The notes beneath the pieces were generated by a model. That model did no database searches. It saw only the letters and a list, made by a program, of their open reading frames with translations, and was not told the origin of the DNA. The position numbers were made by a program, and so were the translations under genes. From Novosphingobium resinovorum (GTDB lineage: Bacteria; Pseudomonadota; Alphaproteobacteria; Sphingomonadales; Sphingomonadaceae): a DNA stretch of 64,000 bases. The stretch is taken from contig NZ_CP017076.1 in assembly GCF_001742225.1 (NCBI RefSeq), forward strand, positions 1,596,501-1,660,500, in the 5' to 3' direction. Numbering within the stretch: position 1 is the stretch's first letter; every line of letters starts with the position of its first letter. Shown one piece after another: positions 48,629-56,673 of the stretch.

Positions 48629-48661
48629 GGTGCGTGCCCGGCACAGACCCGGGCACGCACC
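48629..48661 (-). terminator. Intercistronic hairpin between TonB receptor and GH89 genes
   Basis: Perfect 13-bp stem (GGTGCGTGCCCGG at 48629-48641 with 48649-48661) and 7-nt loop, without a T-tract. It probably attenuates transcription or stabilises the 3' end of the receptor message, lowering expression of the GH89-NagX genes relative to the receptor. Confidence 0.55.
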
Positions 48662-48678
48662 TTGTCGTCATGGCGATG

Positions 48679-51396
48679 TCAGAGTTTCAGCGTCGCCGAA
48701 AGGTAGAAGCTGCGGCCGTAGAAGCTGCTCTCCTGCCAGATCGAGGAGTCGGTGTAGTACGCTTCCTCGCGGCTGTTGTTGAGGTTGATGACACCGGCCG
48801 AGAAGCTCAGCCATTCGTTGGGCGAATAGCCGCCGCTGATGTCGACCTGCGTGCGCGCCTTCACGACGTGGCCGGCATAGGCGAAGAAGCTGTCAGCGCT
48901 GTTTTGCTCGTAGCCGCTGCGGTGGTTGATCGCCGCGCGGATGTTGAAGTGCTCGTTCTCCCAGTAGGGCACGAGGTTCCAGGTCACCTTCGACAGGTTG
49001 CGGATGGTGTAGCCGGTGCCGATCGCGACCTTTTGCGGGTAGACGCGCGTGAAGTTCGCCATGATGCCGAAGCCGTCCACCGGCAGGAACCGGTCAAACG
49101 ACTGCGTCCAGCTGACCTCGAAGCCCTTCACGCGGATCGTGCTGGGGTCGTTGAGCGTCTGGGTGATGTCGTAGATGTTGCCCGAGGTATCGACGCACTC
49201 ACCGCCCGCGTTGCTCGACAGCGCCGTGCCGTCGAACGAGGTCGGGCAGACCAGCGACGAATACGTACCGTTCTTGATCCACTTGTAGAAGCCGTTGATC
49301 GAGAGCGCGTTGCCGTGGTCGTAGTACCACTCGACGCCCAGATCGAGCTGCTTGGCGGTCAGCGGCTTGAGGCCGGCCTGGCCGAGATCGACGGTGACCG
49401 TATTGGTGCCGACCGGATCGGTGTTCGCCGAAGTCGAGGTCGTCTGCGCCATCGAGGTGCGCGAGTCCATGAACGGACGCACCAGGACCTTGGCGGCGGC
49501 GAAGCGGACCTGCAGGTCGTTGGCCGGCTCGGCCACAAGGCTCAGGCTGGGCAGGAAGTTGCCGTACTTCTGGGTGAGCGTGTACTCGCCGATCTTCTGC
49601 TGCACTTCCTCGTAGCCGTCGGTGCGTGGCTCGGTGACGTTGCCGAGCACCTTCTGCTTGGTGTGCTCGTAACGCAGGCCGACGTTGCCGCGCAGCGGCA
49701 TGCCCGCGATGGTCGTGTCGATGTCCGCCATCGCGTAGACCGAGGGCATGTAGCGATCGACGTTGTAGCTCGCTTCCGGCGCGAAGATGTCGGGGACGAC
49801 GATCCCGGCGGCGGCGAGCGCCTTTTCGTAGGCGTTGAGGTCCGGGCCGATCCACGAGGTCGGAATGCCCGAGGCGCCGTTGAGGAAGCCGGAGACCGGG
49901 TAGTAGGTCGTCGTCATGTCCGGGAAGACGCTGCTGGTCGCGCTCGGCGCATTGGCGAGCGCCACCATGTCGTGGCGCGAGACGTAGCGGCTGAAGGTTT
50001 CGTGGCGATACTTCACGCCCGCGCTCAGCTTCGAGATCGGCCCGAAGGTGACCTCGCGGCTGAGGTCGAACTGCGCCGACTTCTCCGACGAGTTCATGCG
50101 GCGGGTAGCACCGTTGGGGTACTCGTTACGCAGCAGCGAACTGCGCTGGTACAGGCCCGGATCGGTAAGGTCCGTGCCGACGGTGAAGTTGACGTTGCTC
50201 GGATCGGTGAAATCGATCGATGCGCTCGGGATGTTGATGCCGACGATCGCCGCGCGCTCGTCCTGATAGGTCGTGCCCTTGGTGTAGTTCAGCGTGGTGC
50301 TGGCGACCCAGCCGGTGCCGTCGTTCCACTTGGCGCCAAGGGTGTAGCCCTGGCTGGTGAGGTCGCGGTCCTCGTGCTGGCGGTTGTTCTCCATGGTGAA
50401 GTTCGTGGCGGTCACGTTGGTGGCGACGCCGTTGTTCACTTCGTTCACGGTGATGCGCGAGGTGTCGAACAGGAAGACCTGCTGGTTGAGGTCGTAGTCG
50501 GTCTTGTCACGCGCGTAGATCGCCGTCGCGTTCATCTCGAAGCGGTCGGACGGCTTCCACTGCAGGCCGCCGCTGGCCATCAGCCGCTCGGTGTCGCGGT
50601 CGATGCGGCGGTAGCGCGGACGGCGCGGGAGCTGCACGGTCGCGCCATCGACGGTGGTGGTGGCCCAGCGGTCCATCCACATGTAGTCGGCGCGGTCGCG
50701 CAGCTTCTGGTAGCCCAGGTTGGCGTAGACGCCGATGGTGCCGTCGGCGAACTGGTCGACGTAGCTGCCGCTGATCTTGGGCGTGATCTTGCCGCCCGCA
50801 TATTCGGAGTTCTGGCCCTTCACCGACAGGATGATCTGGCGGTCCTTGTAGTCCAGCGGCTTGGGCGTGGAGATGTTGACCGTGCCCGAAAGACCACCGG
50901 TGTCCATCGCCGCCGTAGGCGACTTGATGACCTCGATCGCATTGGCGAGTTCGGTCTGGATGATATCGTAGCGGAAACCGTCGGTGAAGTCGGCGCTCTT
51001 GAAGGTCTGGCCGTTGATCGTGGTCATCGCATACTGCGGGCCAAGGCCGCGGATGCTGATCGTCGCGCCGCGACCGTTGATGTTGGACATCTGGACGCCG
51101 GAGATGCGCTGAATTGCCTCGGTGATGTTTTCGGCGGGGAACTTGCCGATGTCCTCGGCGGAGATGCCATCGGTCACGCGCACATCGTTGCGCTTGGCGT
51201 CGAGGGCGTTGGCAAGGCTGCTGCGGAAGCCGGTGACGACGATGTCGGCGGCATCGCCCTCTGCGGGCGCGGCGGCTTCCTGGGCCATGGCCGGGCCGGT
51301 CGGCACCAGCAGTGCCGGTGCGCAGCTGGAAAGGAGCAGGGCGGCCTTGGCGAGGCGCCGTGCAATCGGATCGATAACGCGTTCTGAACTTGTCAT
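48679..51396 (-). CDS. TonB-dependent receptor of the GlcNAc/amino-sugar locus
   Basis: 905 aa from ATG 51396 with GGGGG 7 nt upstream; upstream in-frame codons are leader. The signal peptide ends PAMAQE. The TonB box and plug read ADIVVTGFRSSLANALDAK, VTDGISAEDIGKFPAENITE, RISGVQMSNINGRG and ANAIEVIKSPTAAMDTGGLS, the pattern of large carbohydrate-uptake receptors in Sphingomonads, Caulobacter and Xanthomonas. The barrel ends SFYGRSFYLSATLKL. Co-direction with GH89 and NagX and a TTGGTATTG box at 51542 tie it to the nag regulon. It is likely to import GlcNAc-containing oligosaccharides across the outer membrane. Confidence 0.94.
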   Translation of the reverse strand: MTSSERVIDPIARRLAKAALLLSSCAPALLVPTGPAMAQEAAAPAEGDAADIVVTGFRSSLANALDAKRNDVRVTDGISAEDIGKFPAENITEAIQRISGVQMSNINGRGATISIRGLGPQYAMTTINGQTFKSADFTDGFRYDIIQTELANAIEVIKSPTAAMDTGGLSGTVNISTPKPLDYKDRQIILSVKGQNSEYAGGKITPKISGSYVDQFADGTIGVYANLGYQKLRDRADYMWMDRWATTTVDGATVQLPRRPRYRRIDRDTERLMASGGLQWKPSDRFEMNATAIYARDKTDYDLNQQVFLFDTSRITVNEVNNGVATNVTATNFTMENNRQHEDRDLTSQGYTLGAKWNDGTGWVASTTLNYTKGTTYQDERAAIVGINIPSASIDFTDPSNVNFTVGTDLTDPGLYQRSSLLRNEYPNGATRRMNSSEKSAQFDLSREVTFGPISKLSAGVKYRHETFSRYVSRHDMVALANAPSATSSVFPDMTTTYYPVSGFLNGASGIPTSWIGPDLNAYEKALAAAGIVVPDIFAPEASYNVDRYMPSVYAMADIDTTIAGMPLRGNVGLRYEHTKQKVLGNVTEPRTDGYEEVQQKIGEYTLTQKYGNFLPSLSLVAEPANDLQVRFAAAKVLVRPFMDSRTSMAQTTSTSANTDPVGTNTVTVDLGQAGLKPLTAKQLDLGVEWYYDHGNALSINGFYKWIKNGTYSSLVCPTSFDGTALSSNAGGECVDTSGNIYDITQTLNDPSTIRVKGFEVSWTQSFDRFLPVDGFGIMANFTRVYPQKVAIGTGYTIRNLSKVTWNLVPYWENEHFNIRAAINHRSGYEQNSADSFFAYAGHVVKARTQVDISGGYSPNEWLSFSAGVINLNNSREEAYYTDSSIWQESSFYGRSFYLSATLKL

Positions 51397-51541
51397 GACT
51401 ACCCCCTGAGACGTGTTTCTGGGAACGGAAAAGCCCGGTGGACCCTCCGCACCTCCTGCGAACATTTTTTGATTTGTTACCCAATGATGTCACAAAGACG
51501 TTGAAGCAAGTCAAGTCCATTTGAAGACGAAAGTGAATATT

Positions 51542-51550
51542 TTGGTATTG
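51542..51550. promoter_or_regulatory. Candidate NagQ box upstream of the nag TonB receptor
   Basis: TTGGTATTG, the same nonamer found (as its complement) at 58427-58435 before the GntR gene and nearly the same as the box at 51726. It lies 146 bp before the receptor start. No clear second half-site is seen here. Confidence 0.4.
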
Positions 51551-51725
51551 CTTCCGTTTGCAATCATTGGCAGCCTCGGAATCGATCGCTCAGTTCGGCG
51601 ATGTTCTCGCAATCCGTCTCTGCAAGTCACCGAAGTGGTGGAAATTCTGCTGTTTTCATGAAGCTTGAGGCAGGATGAAGCCGCCCGCCGCCCTGGATGT
51701 CGCCCATCGCAGGTCATACGATTCG

Positions 51726-51755
51726 TTGGTATTTAAATACCTTTAAAATACCATT
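51726..51755. promoter_or_regulatory. Candidate NagQ operator upstream of NagB-II
   Basis: Contains a perfect 14-bp palindrome GGTATTTAAATACC (51728-51741), followed by another AATACC half-site (51747-51752). GGTATT/AATACC half-sites resemble the operators of GntR/HutC-type amino-sugar regulators (NagQ, DasR, YvoA). It precedes the nagB-nagA-nagF-nagE operon. Confidence 0.55.
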
Positions 51756-51856
51756 GTGTTATGAATTTTGCGCCATATGATGCCAATGTCGTTGCGGCAT
51801 TCGTTCGCGACATTTCCCGATTCGCATCGGCGCGCGCCAACTAGGAAACATCGAAC

Positions 51857-52954
51857 GTGACAGCATACGCCAGCCCTGGTTCCGAAATGGAATCGCCCGA
51901 AAGCCAGGGCGGCGAGCCCCGCGTCACGCTCATGCATGCCGAAGCTGCCGAGGCAGCGGCTGCGGTATCGCGCTTTTTGTCGCGCAATCGCGCGGCGCTC
52001 GCGCTGCTGGGCGAGAGGCTGCGTGCCGATCCGCCCGCGCTGCTGGTGACCTGCGCACGCGGTTCCTCCGACCATGCCGCGACTTACGCCAAGTATCTTG
52101 TGGAGACGCTGCTCGGCGTGCCCACCACATCTGCGGCGTTTTCCACGGTATCGCTTTACGACGCGCAGGTCGCCTCTTCGGCGGGGCGGGCGCTCTGCCT
52201 TGCGATCTCGCAGTCGGGCCGCAGCCCCGACATGCTGGCGACCGTCGAGCGTCAGCAGGCGGCAGGCGCGCTCGTGGTGGCGCTGGTCAACGACGAGGAG
52301 TCGCCGCTGGCGGCGATGGCGGACGTCGTCCTGCCGCTTTGCGCCGGACCCGAGCGTTCGGTCGCGGCGACCAAGTCCTACATCACTTCCCTTGCGGGTA
52401 TCGCCGCGATCGTGGCGGCCTGGAGCGGCGACGCGGGATTCGAGGCGGATCTTGCCGCACTTCCCGCCGCACTGGACGACGCTTTCGCACTGGACTGGTC
52501 CGCTTTGGGCGAAGGCCTGCGCGATGCCGCGAATCTCTTCGTGATCGGGCGCGGCTATGGCCTTGCCGTCGCGCAGGAGGCGGCGCTCAAGTTCAAGGAA
52601 ACGTCCGGCCTCCACGCCGAGGCGTTCAGCTCGGCCGAAGTGCGGCACGGGCCTATGGCGGTTGTGCGCGAGGGTTTCCCGGTGATCGCCTTCGCCGGTC
52701 CCGACAGCGCCGGAGACGACGTTCGCACGCTCTGCGGTGAATTCGCGGCGCGCGGTGCCCGCGTCTGGCTGGCCTCCGAACGGGATGAGGGGCAGGAAGG
52801 CGTTCATCACCTCCCGGCCCTGCCGCTACGCGCGGAGCTTGCGCCGCTCGCGACGATCGCGTCTTTCTATCGCATGGCCAATGCCTTGTCCCTCGCGCGC
52901 GGGAACGATCCCGACCGCCCGCCCTATCTCGCCAAGGTGACGCGCACGCGATGA
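51857..52954 (+). CDS. nagB-II: Glucosamine-6-phosphate deaminase, SIS-domain type (NagB-II)
   Basis: 365 aa, GTG start with AGGAAA upstream. It corresponds to the isomerase half of GlmS without the glutaminase domain: two SIS domains, the first with LLVTCARGSSDHAATYAKYL and LAISQSGRSPDMLATVE, the second with NLFVIGRGYGLAVAQEAALK and FKETSGLHAEAFSSAEVRHG. This is the NagB-II/AgaS-like deaminase that replaces classical NagB in many alphaproteobacteria, converting glucosamine-6-phosphate to fructose-6-phosphate and ammonia. It heads the operon and overlaps nagA by 4 bp (ATGA). Confidence 0.93.
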   Translation: MTAYASPGSEMESPESQGGEPRVTLMHAEAAEAAAAVSRFLSRNRAALALLGERLRADPPALLVTCARGSSDHAATYAKYLVETLLGVPTTSAAFSTVSLYDAQVASSAGRALCLAISQSGRSPDMLATVERQQAAGALVVALVNDEESPLAAMADVVLPLCAGPERSVAATKSYITSLAGIAAIVAAWSGDAGFEADLAALPAALDDAFALDWSALGEGLRDAANLFVIGRGYGLAVAQEAALKFKETSGLHAEAFSSAEVRHGPMAVVREGFPVIAFAGPDSAGDDVRTLCGEFAARGARVWLASERDEGQEGVHHLPALPLRAELAPLATIASFYRMANALSLARGNDPDRPPYLAKVTRTR

Positions 52955-54090
52955 TGATTCTCCATGTCTTCAATGGTCACATTCCGGTGCCCGACGCGGT
53001 ACTTTCCGAAGCGCGCATCACTATCGAAGGCGATCGCATCGTCGCGATCGACGCCTTCGGTCAGGGGCAGGCCGACGAGAGCATCGATCTCGAACAGGGC
53101 TGGCTGCTGCCCGGCTTCATCGACGCCCAGGTCAACGGCGGCGGCGGGGTACTCTTCAACGACACGCCTACGCCCGAGGGCATCGCCGCGATCGGCGCGG
53201 CCCATGTGCGCTACGGCACGACCGCTTTCCTGCCCACGCTGATCAGCGCGGAGCCCTCCGTCATCGCGCGCGGCCTTGACGCAGTGGACGAGGCGATCGT
53301 GGCTGGCGTCCCCGGTGTCGTGGGCATTCACGTCGAAGGCCCGTTCATCAATCCGCGCCGCAAGGGCATCCATGCCGAAGAGCGACTGATCCCGCTGGGC
53401 GAGGAGACGATGGCATTGCTCACGGCCCCCCGCAAAGGCCGGGTGATGGTCACGCTCGCGCCAGAACTGGCCGATCCCACCGATCTGGCGAAGCTGGCGG
53501 CGGCGGGGGTTATCCTCAGCGCCGGGCATTCGGACGCGACCGCCGAACAGGCCGCGAGCGGCTTCGCGCACGGTATCACCGGCGTCACCCACCTGTTCAA
53601 CGCGATGGCGCCGCTGCACCACCGCGCGCCGGGCCTGATCGGCGCGGCGTTCGATGACGATGCGGTCTGGTGCGGGGTGATCGCCGATGGCGTGCATGTC
53701 CTGCCTTCGGTCCTGCGCCTCACGCTCAAGGCGAAGTCGCCGGAACGCGTCATGCTGGTCACCGACGCCATGCCCGGTGTCGGCAACGAAGGCGCGCCGT
53801 TCCACCTCGATGGGCACGAGATTTTCGTGCGCGACGGCATCTGCACCGATGCGGCCGGGACGCTCGCCGGGTCGGGTCTCGACATGGCGGGCGCCGTCCG
53901 CAACATCGTCGCGATGACCGGAATCGCCGTGCCGGTCGCGGCGCGTATGGCTGCTGCCACGCCTGCCGCATTTCTTGGGCTAGGCGGTGACTACGGCTCG
54001 CTGGAGCCGGGCTACCGTGCCGACTTCGCGCTGCTCGACAGTGCACTCAGGCCGACGCAGACCTGGATCGGCGGCCGCCGCTTCGCCTGA
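52951..54090 (+). CDS. nagA: N-acetylglucosamine-6-phosphate deacetylase
   Basis: 379 aa amidohydrolase that removes acetate from GlcNAc-6-P delivered by the PTS. Motifs: LLPGFIDAQVNGGGGVLFND at the start of the barrel, VGIHVEGPFINPRRKGIH with the catalytic-site Glu metal ligand, SAGHSDATAEQ and THLFNAMAPLHHR with metal-binding His residues, and LVTDAMPGVG with the catalytic Asp. It overlaps the NagB-II stop and is followed 36 bp later by the EIIA-HPr-EI gene. Confidence 0.96.
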   Translation: MMILHVFNGHIPVPDAVLSEARITIEGDRIVAIDAFGQGQADESIDLEQGWLLPGFIDAQVNGGGGVLFNDTPTPEGIAAIGAAHVRYGTTAFLPTLISAEPSVIARGLDAVDEAIVAGVPGVVGIHVEGPFINPRRKGIHAEERLIPLGEETMALLTAPRKGRVMVTLAPELADPTDLAKLAAAGVILSAGHSDATAEQAASGFAHGITGVTHLFNAMAPLHHRAPGLIGAAFDDDAVWCGVIADGVHVLPSVLRLTLKAKSPERVMLVTDAMPGVGNEGAPFHLDGHEIFVRDGICTDAAGTLAGSGLDMAGAVRNIVAMTGIAVPVAARMAAATPAAFLGLGGDYGSLEPGYRADFALLDSALRPTQTWIGGRRFA

Positions 54091-54126
54091 TTTCCTTTTC
54101 GATCGTCTAATTTCCCGGGAACCGAG

Positions 54127-56673
54127 ATGCCGTCCATTTCCCTCAGTGCACCGCTTTCCGGTTGGCTCTGCCCGCTGGAAGAGGTTCCCGACCCGGTCTT
54201 CGCAGGAGGCATGCTGGGAGAGGGCGTGGCGATCGACCCGCTGGGCGAAGTGCTCCACGCACCGGCCGCCGGGGAAGTGATCGGCTTCCATGAGGCGGGA
54301 CACGCTGTCACGCTACGCCTGCCCGAAGGCGTGGAACTGCTTCTGCATTTCGGGCTCGATACCGTGCGCCTCGGCGGTGCCGGTTTTACGCCGCTGGTCC
54401 GGATCGGCGAGCATGTCGGCCAGGGACAGCCGCTATTGCGCGTGGCGCTCGACGAGGTCGTCGGCAAGGCGCGCAGTCTTGTCACCCCGCTGCTGGTCAC
54501 CGAACCGGCCGGGTATGTGATCGAGTGGATTGCGCCGTTCGGTACGGTCGAGGCAGGCGATCCGATGGCCCTGCTCGTTCGTGACGGGGCGGTGACCGCG
54601 GATCGGTCCATCGGACCCGCCGCGGCCCTGGAAGAACAGCTTTGCCGCGAAGTGCGGGTGCCGCTCGCGCATGGCCTCCATGCGCGCCCTTGCGCGAGGT
54701 TGGCAGAGGTCGTGCGCGGATACGGCGCCGAGGTTCGCGTTGCTGCCGGAGGGCGCGAGGCCTCCCTCGCCAGCCCGACGGCGATGCTGCGCCTGGCAGT
54801 GCGCCATGGGGACACGGTGACCTTGCTGGCGACCGGCGAGGATGCGGCGGTTGTGCTCGGCGAACTTGCGCGGATGATCGAGAGCGGCATGGGCGAGGGC
54901 GCGCCGTTTCCCGTCGAAGGGCCGGTCAAAGCATCCGTCGGAGAACCGGTCGCGCCGGTTTCCGTCGCCGATATTCCTGTGCCCTTGCCGGGAGCGGCCC
55001 TGCGCGGCGTCGCGGCATCGCCGGGCATCGCGGTCGGCCCGGTCTGGCGGCCGGTCCAGGCCGAGCCGGCGATCGACGAAATCGGCGGCGGTCCCGAAAT
55101 GGAGACCGCGCGGCTGCGCAATGCCCTTGTCGCGGTCCGGATCGCGCTTGGAAGGCCGGGCGCCGCGCAGGGCGAGGAAGAAGCGATACTCGGTGCCCAT
55201 CTGGCGCTGCTCGACGATCCGGAACTGACCGGAGCGGCACAGGCGTTGATCGCAGGCGGCGTGAGCGCGGGCATGGCCTGGCGGCGCGTGCTCCATGCCG
55301 AAGCGGGGGCACTGCGCGCCACCGGGGATACCCGTTTCGCCGAACGCGCGGCGGATTTCATCGACCTCGACTTGCGGGTGCAGTGGCAACTCCTGGGCAC
55401 CGAGCCTCCTGCGATGGTGGCACCTGCCGGTGCCATTCTGGTCGCGGACGATCTGTTGCCCTCGCAAGTGGCGGCGCTTGAGCCCGGCGGTGTCGTGGGG
55501 CTCGCGACCGCGCGCGGGGGACCGACTTCGCACGTCGCGATCATCGCCGCGAGCCGGGGGCTGCCCGCACTGGTGGCGCTCGGCGGCGGGGTGCTGGGCA
55601 TTGCGGACGGAACCACCGTCGTGCTCGATGTGGAGGCCGGCACGCTCGAGATCGACCCTGTCGCAGAGCGGGTGACCGAGGCCCGCGCGGCGGCGGCCTC
55701 GCGCGAGGCTCGCCGGGCCGCGGCATTGGCTGCGGCCGGGCGTCAGGGCGCCACGGCCGACGGCACCCGGATCGAGGTCTTCGCGAACCTTGGCAGCCTG
55801 GGCGACGTCGCGCCCGCGCTGGCGCAGGGGGCGGAGGGCTGCGGGCTGCTGAGGACGGAGTTCCTGTTCCTCGACCGCGCGGATGCGCCTGACGAGGATG
55901 AGCAGGCGGCGTGCTACGGCGGGATCGCGAGGGCGCTGGAAGGGCGGCCGCTGATCGTGCGCTTGCTCGACATCGGCGGCGACAAGCCTGCGCCGTACCT
56001 GCCCATCGCTGCGGAGGAAAATCCGGCGCTGGGGCTGCGCGGCATCCGTATCGGGCTGGCGCGGCCGGAAGTGCTTTCGACGCAGTTGCGGGCCATCCTG
56101 CGCGCGGCCTCATCGGGCGATATCCGCATCATGGTGCCGATGATCGCCCGCGTGGAGGAATTGCGCGCGGTCCGCCAGGTCCTGATCGCGGAGGCCGAGA
56201 GGCTCGGCGTCGCTGTCCCGCAACTGGGTGTGATGGTGGAGACACCCGCCGCCGCAGTCATGGCCGATCTGCTCGCAGCGGAGTGTGATTTCCTGTCGAT
56301 CGGAACGAACGACCTTACGCAATATACGCTAGCCATGGATCGCGGAAACCCGGCGGTTGCGGATGGGCTCGACGGGCTGGACCCGGCGGTGCTGCGCCTT
56401 GTCGCTCAGACTTGCGCCGGCGGGAGCCGCGTCGGCAAGTGGGTCGGGGTGTGCGGCGGCCTGGCCTCCGACCCGCTGGCGGTGCCGCTGCTGGTCGGCC
56501 TCGGCGTCGGGGAACTGTCCGCCGCGCCGGGGCAGGTGGCCGAAATCAAGGCAACGCTGGCTGCAGTGACGGATGCGGGATGCGCAGCGCTGGCACGCGC
56601 GGCTCTGGAGGCGGCGAGCGCGGCCGAGGTTCGCGCGCTGGCGCTTGAAATGCTCAGGGAGGTGGGACTGTGA
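54127..56673 (+). CDS. nagF: Multiphosphoryl transfer protein EIIA(Glc type)-HPr-EI
   Basis: 848 aa fusion carrying the soluble PTS chain. EIIA, residues 1-150: AGHAVTLRLPEGVELLLHFG contains both active-site His residues. HPr, about 170-255: VPLAHGLHARPCARLAEVV with phosphorylated His. EI, about 285-848: LRGVAASPGIAVGPVW, phosphorylated His in RGGPTSHVAIIAASRGLPAL, GLLRTEFLFLDR, and the PEP-site SIGTNDLTQYTLAMDRGN and GVCGGLASDP. It passes phosphate from PEP to the EIICB protein encoded next (GTGA overlap), so this locus has its own complete PTS. Confidence 0.95.
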   Translation: MPSISLSAPLSGWLCPLEEVPDPVFAGGMLGEGVAIDPLGEVLHAPAAGEVIGFHEAGHAVTLRLPEGVELLLHFGLDTVRLGGAGFTPLVRIGEHVGQGQPLLRVALDEVVGKARSLVTPLLVTEPAGYVIEWIAPFGTVEAGDPMALLVRDGAVTADRSIGPAAALEEQLCREVRVPLAHGLHARPCARLAEVVRGYGAEVRVAAGGREASLASPTAMLRLAVRHGDTVTLLATGEDAAVVLGELARMIESGMGEGAPFPVEGPVKASVGEPVAPVSVADIPVPLPGAALRGVAASPGIAVGPVWRPVQAEPAIDEIGGGPEMETARLRNALVAVRIALGRPGAAQGEEEAILGAHLALLDDPELTGAAQALIAGGVSAGMAWRRVLHAEAGALRATGDTRFAERAADFIDLDLRVQWQLLGTEPPAMVAPAGAILVADDLLPSQVAALEPGGVVGLATARGGPTSHVAIIAASRGLPALVALGGGVLGIADGTTVVLDVEAGTLEIDPVAERVTEARAAAASREARRAAALAAAGRQGATADGTRIEVFANLGSLGDVAPALAQGAEGCGLLRTEFLFLDRADAPDEDEQAACYGGIARALEGRPLIVRLLDIGGDKPAPYLPIAAEENPALGLRGIRIGLARPEVLSTQLRAILRAASSGDIRIMVPMIARVEELRAVRQVLIAEAERLGVAVPQLGVMVETPAAAVMADLLAAECDFLSIGTNDLTQYTLAMDRGNPAVADGLDGLDPAVLRLVAQTCAGGSRVGKWVGVCGGLASDPLAVPLLVGLGVGELSAAPGQVAEIKATLAAVTDAGCAALARAALEAASAAEVRALALEMLREVGL

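Larger units (their letters stand above)
51397..51856. other. Divergent nag-locus promoter region
   Basis: 460 bp between the TonB receptor (minus) and NagB-II (plus). It contains the TTGGTATTG box at 51542-51550 on the receptor side and the palindromic box at 51726-51755 on the NagB-II side, and is AT-rich around both. No small gene is credible. Confidence 0.6.

Noticed and set aside
48634..51387. A 917-codon plus-strand open frame opposite the nag TonB receptor
   Set aside because: Composition is typical of an antisense shadow (Val/Arg/Asp/Gly-rich) and no domain is recognisable; the minus strand carries a complete receptor with signal peptide and ribosome site.
54012..55643. A 543-codon minus-strand open frame opposite the EIIA-HPr-EI gene
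   Set aside because: Ser/Pro/Thr/Ala-rich shadow of a clear PTS gene.
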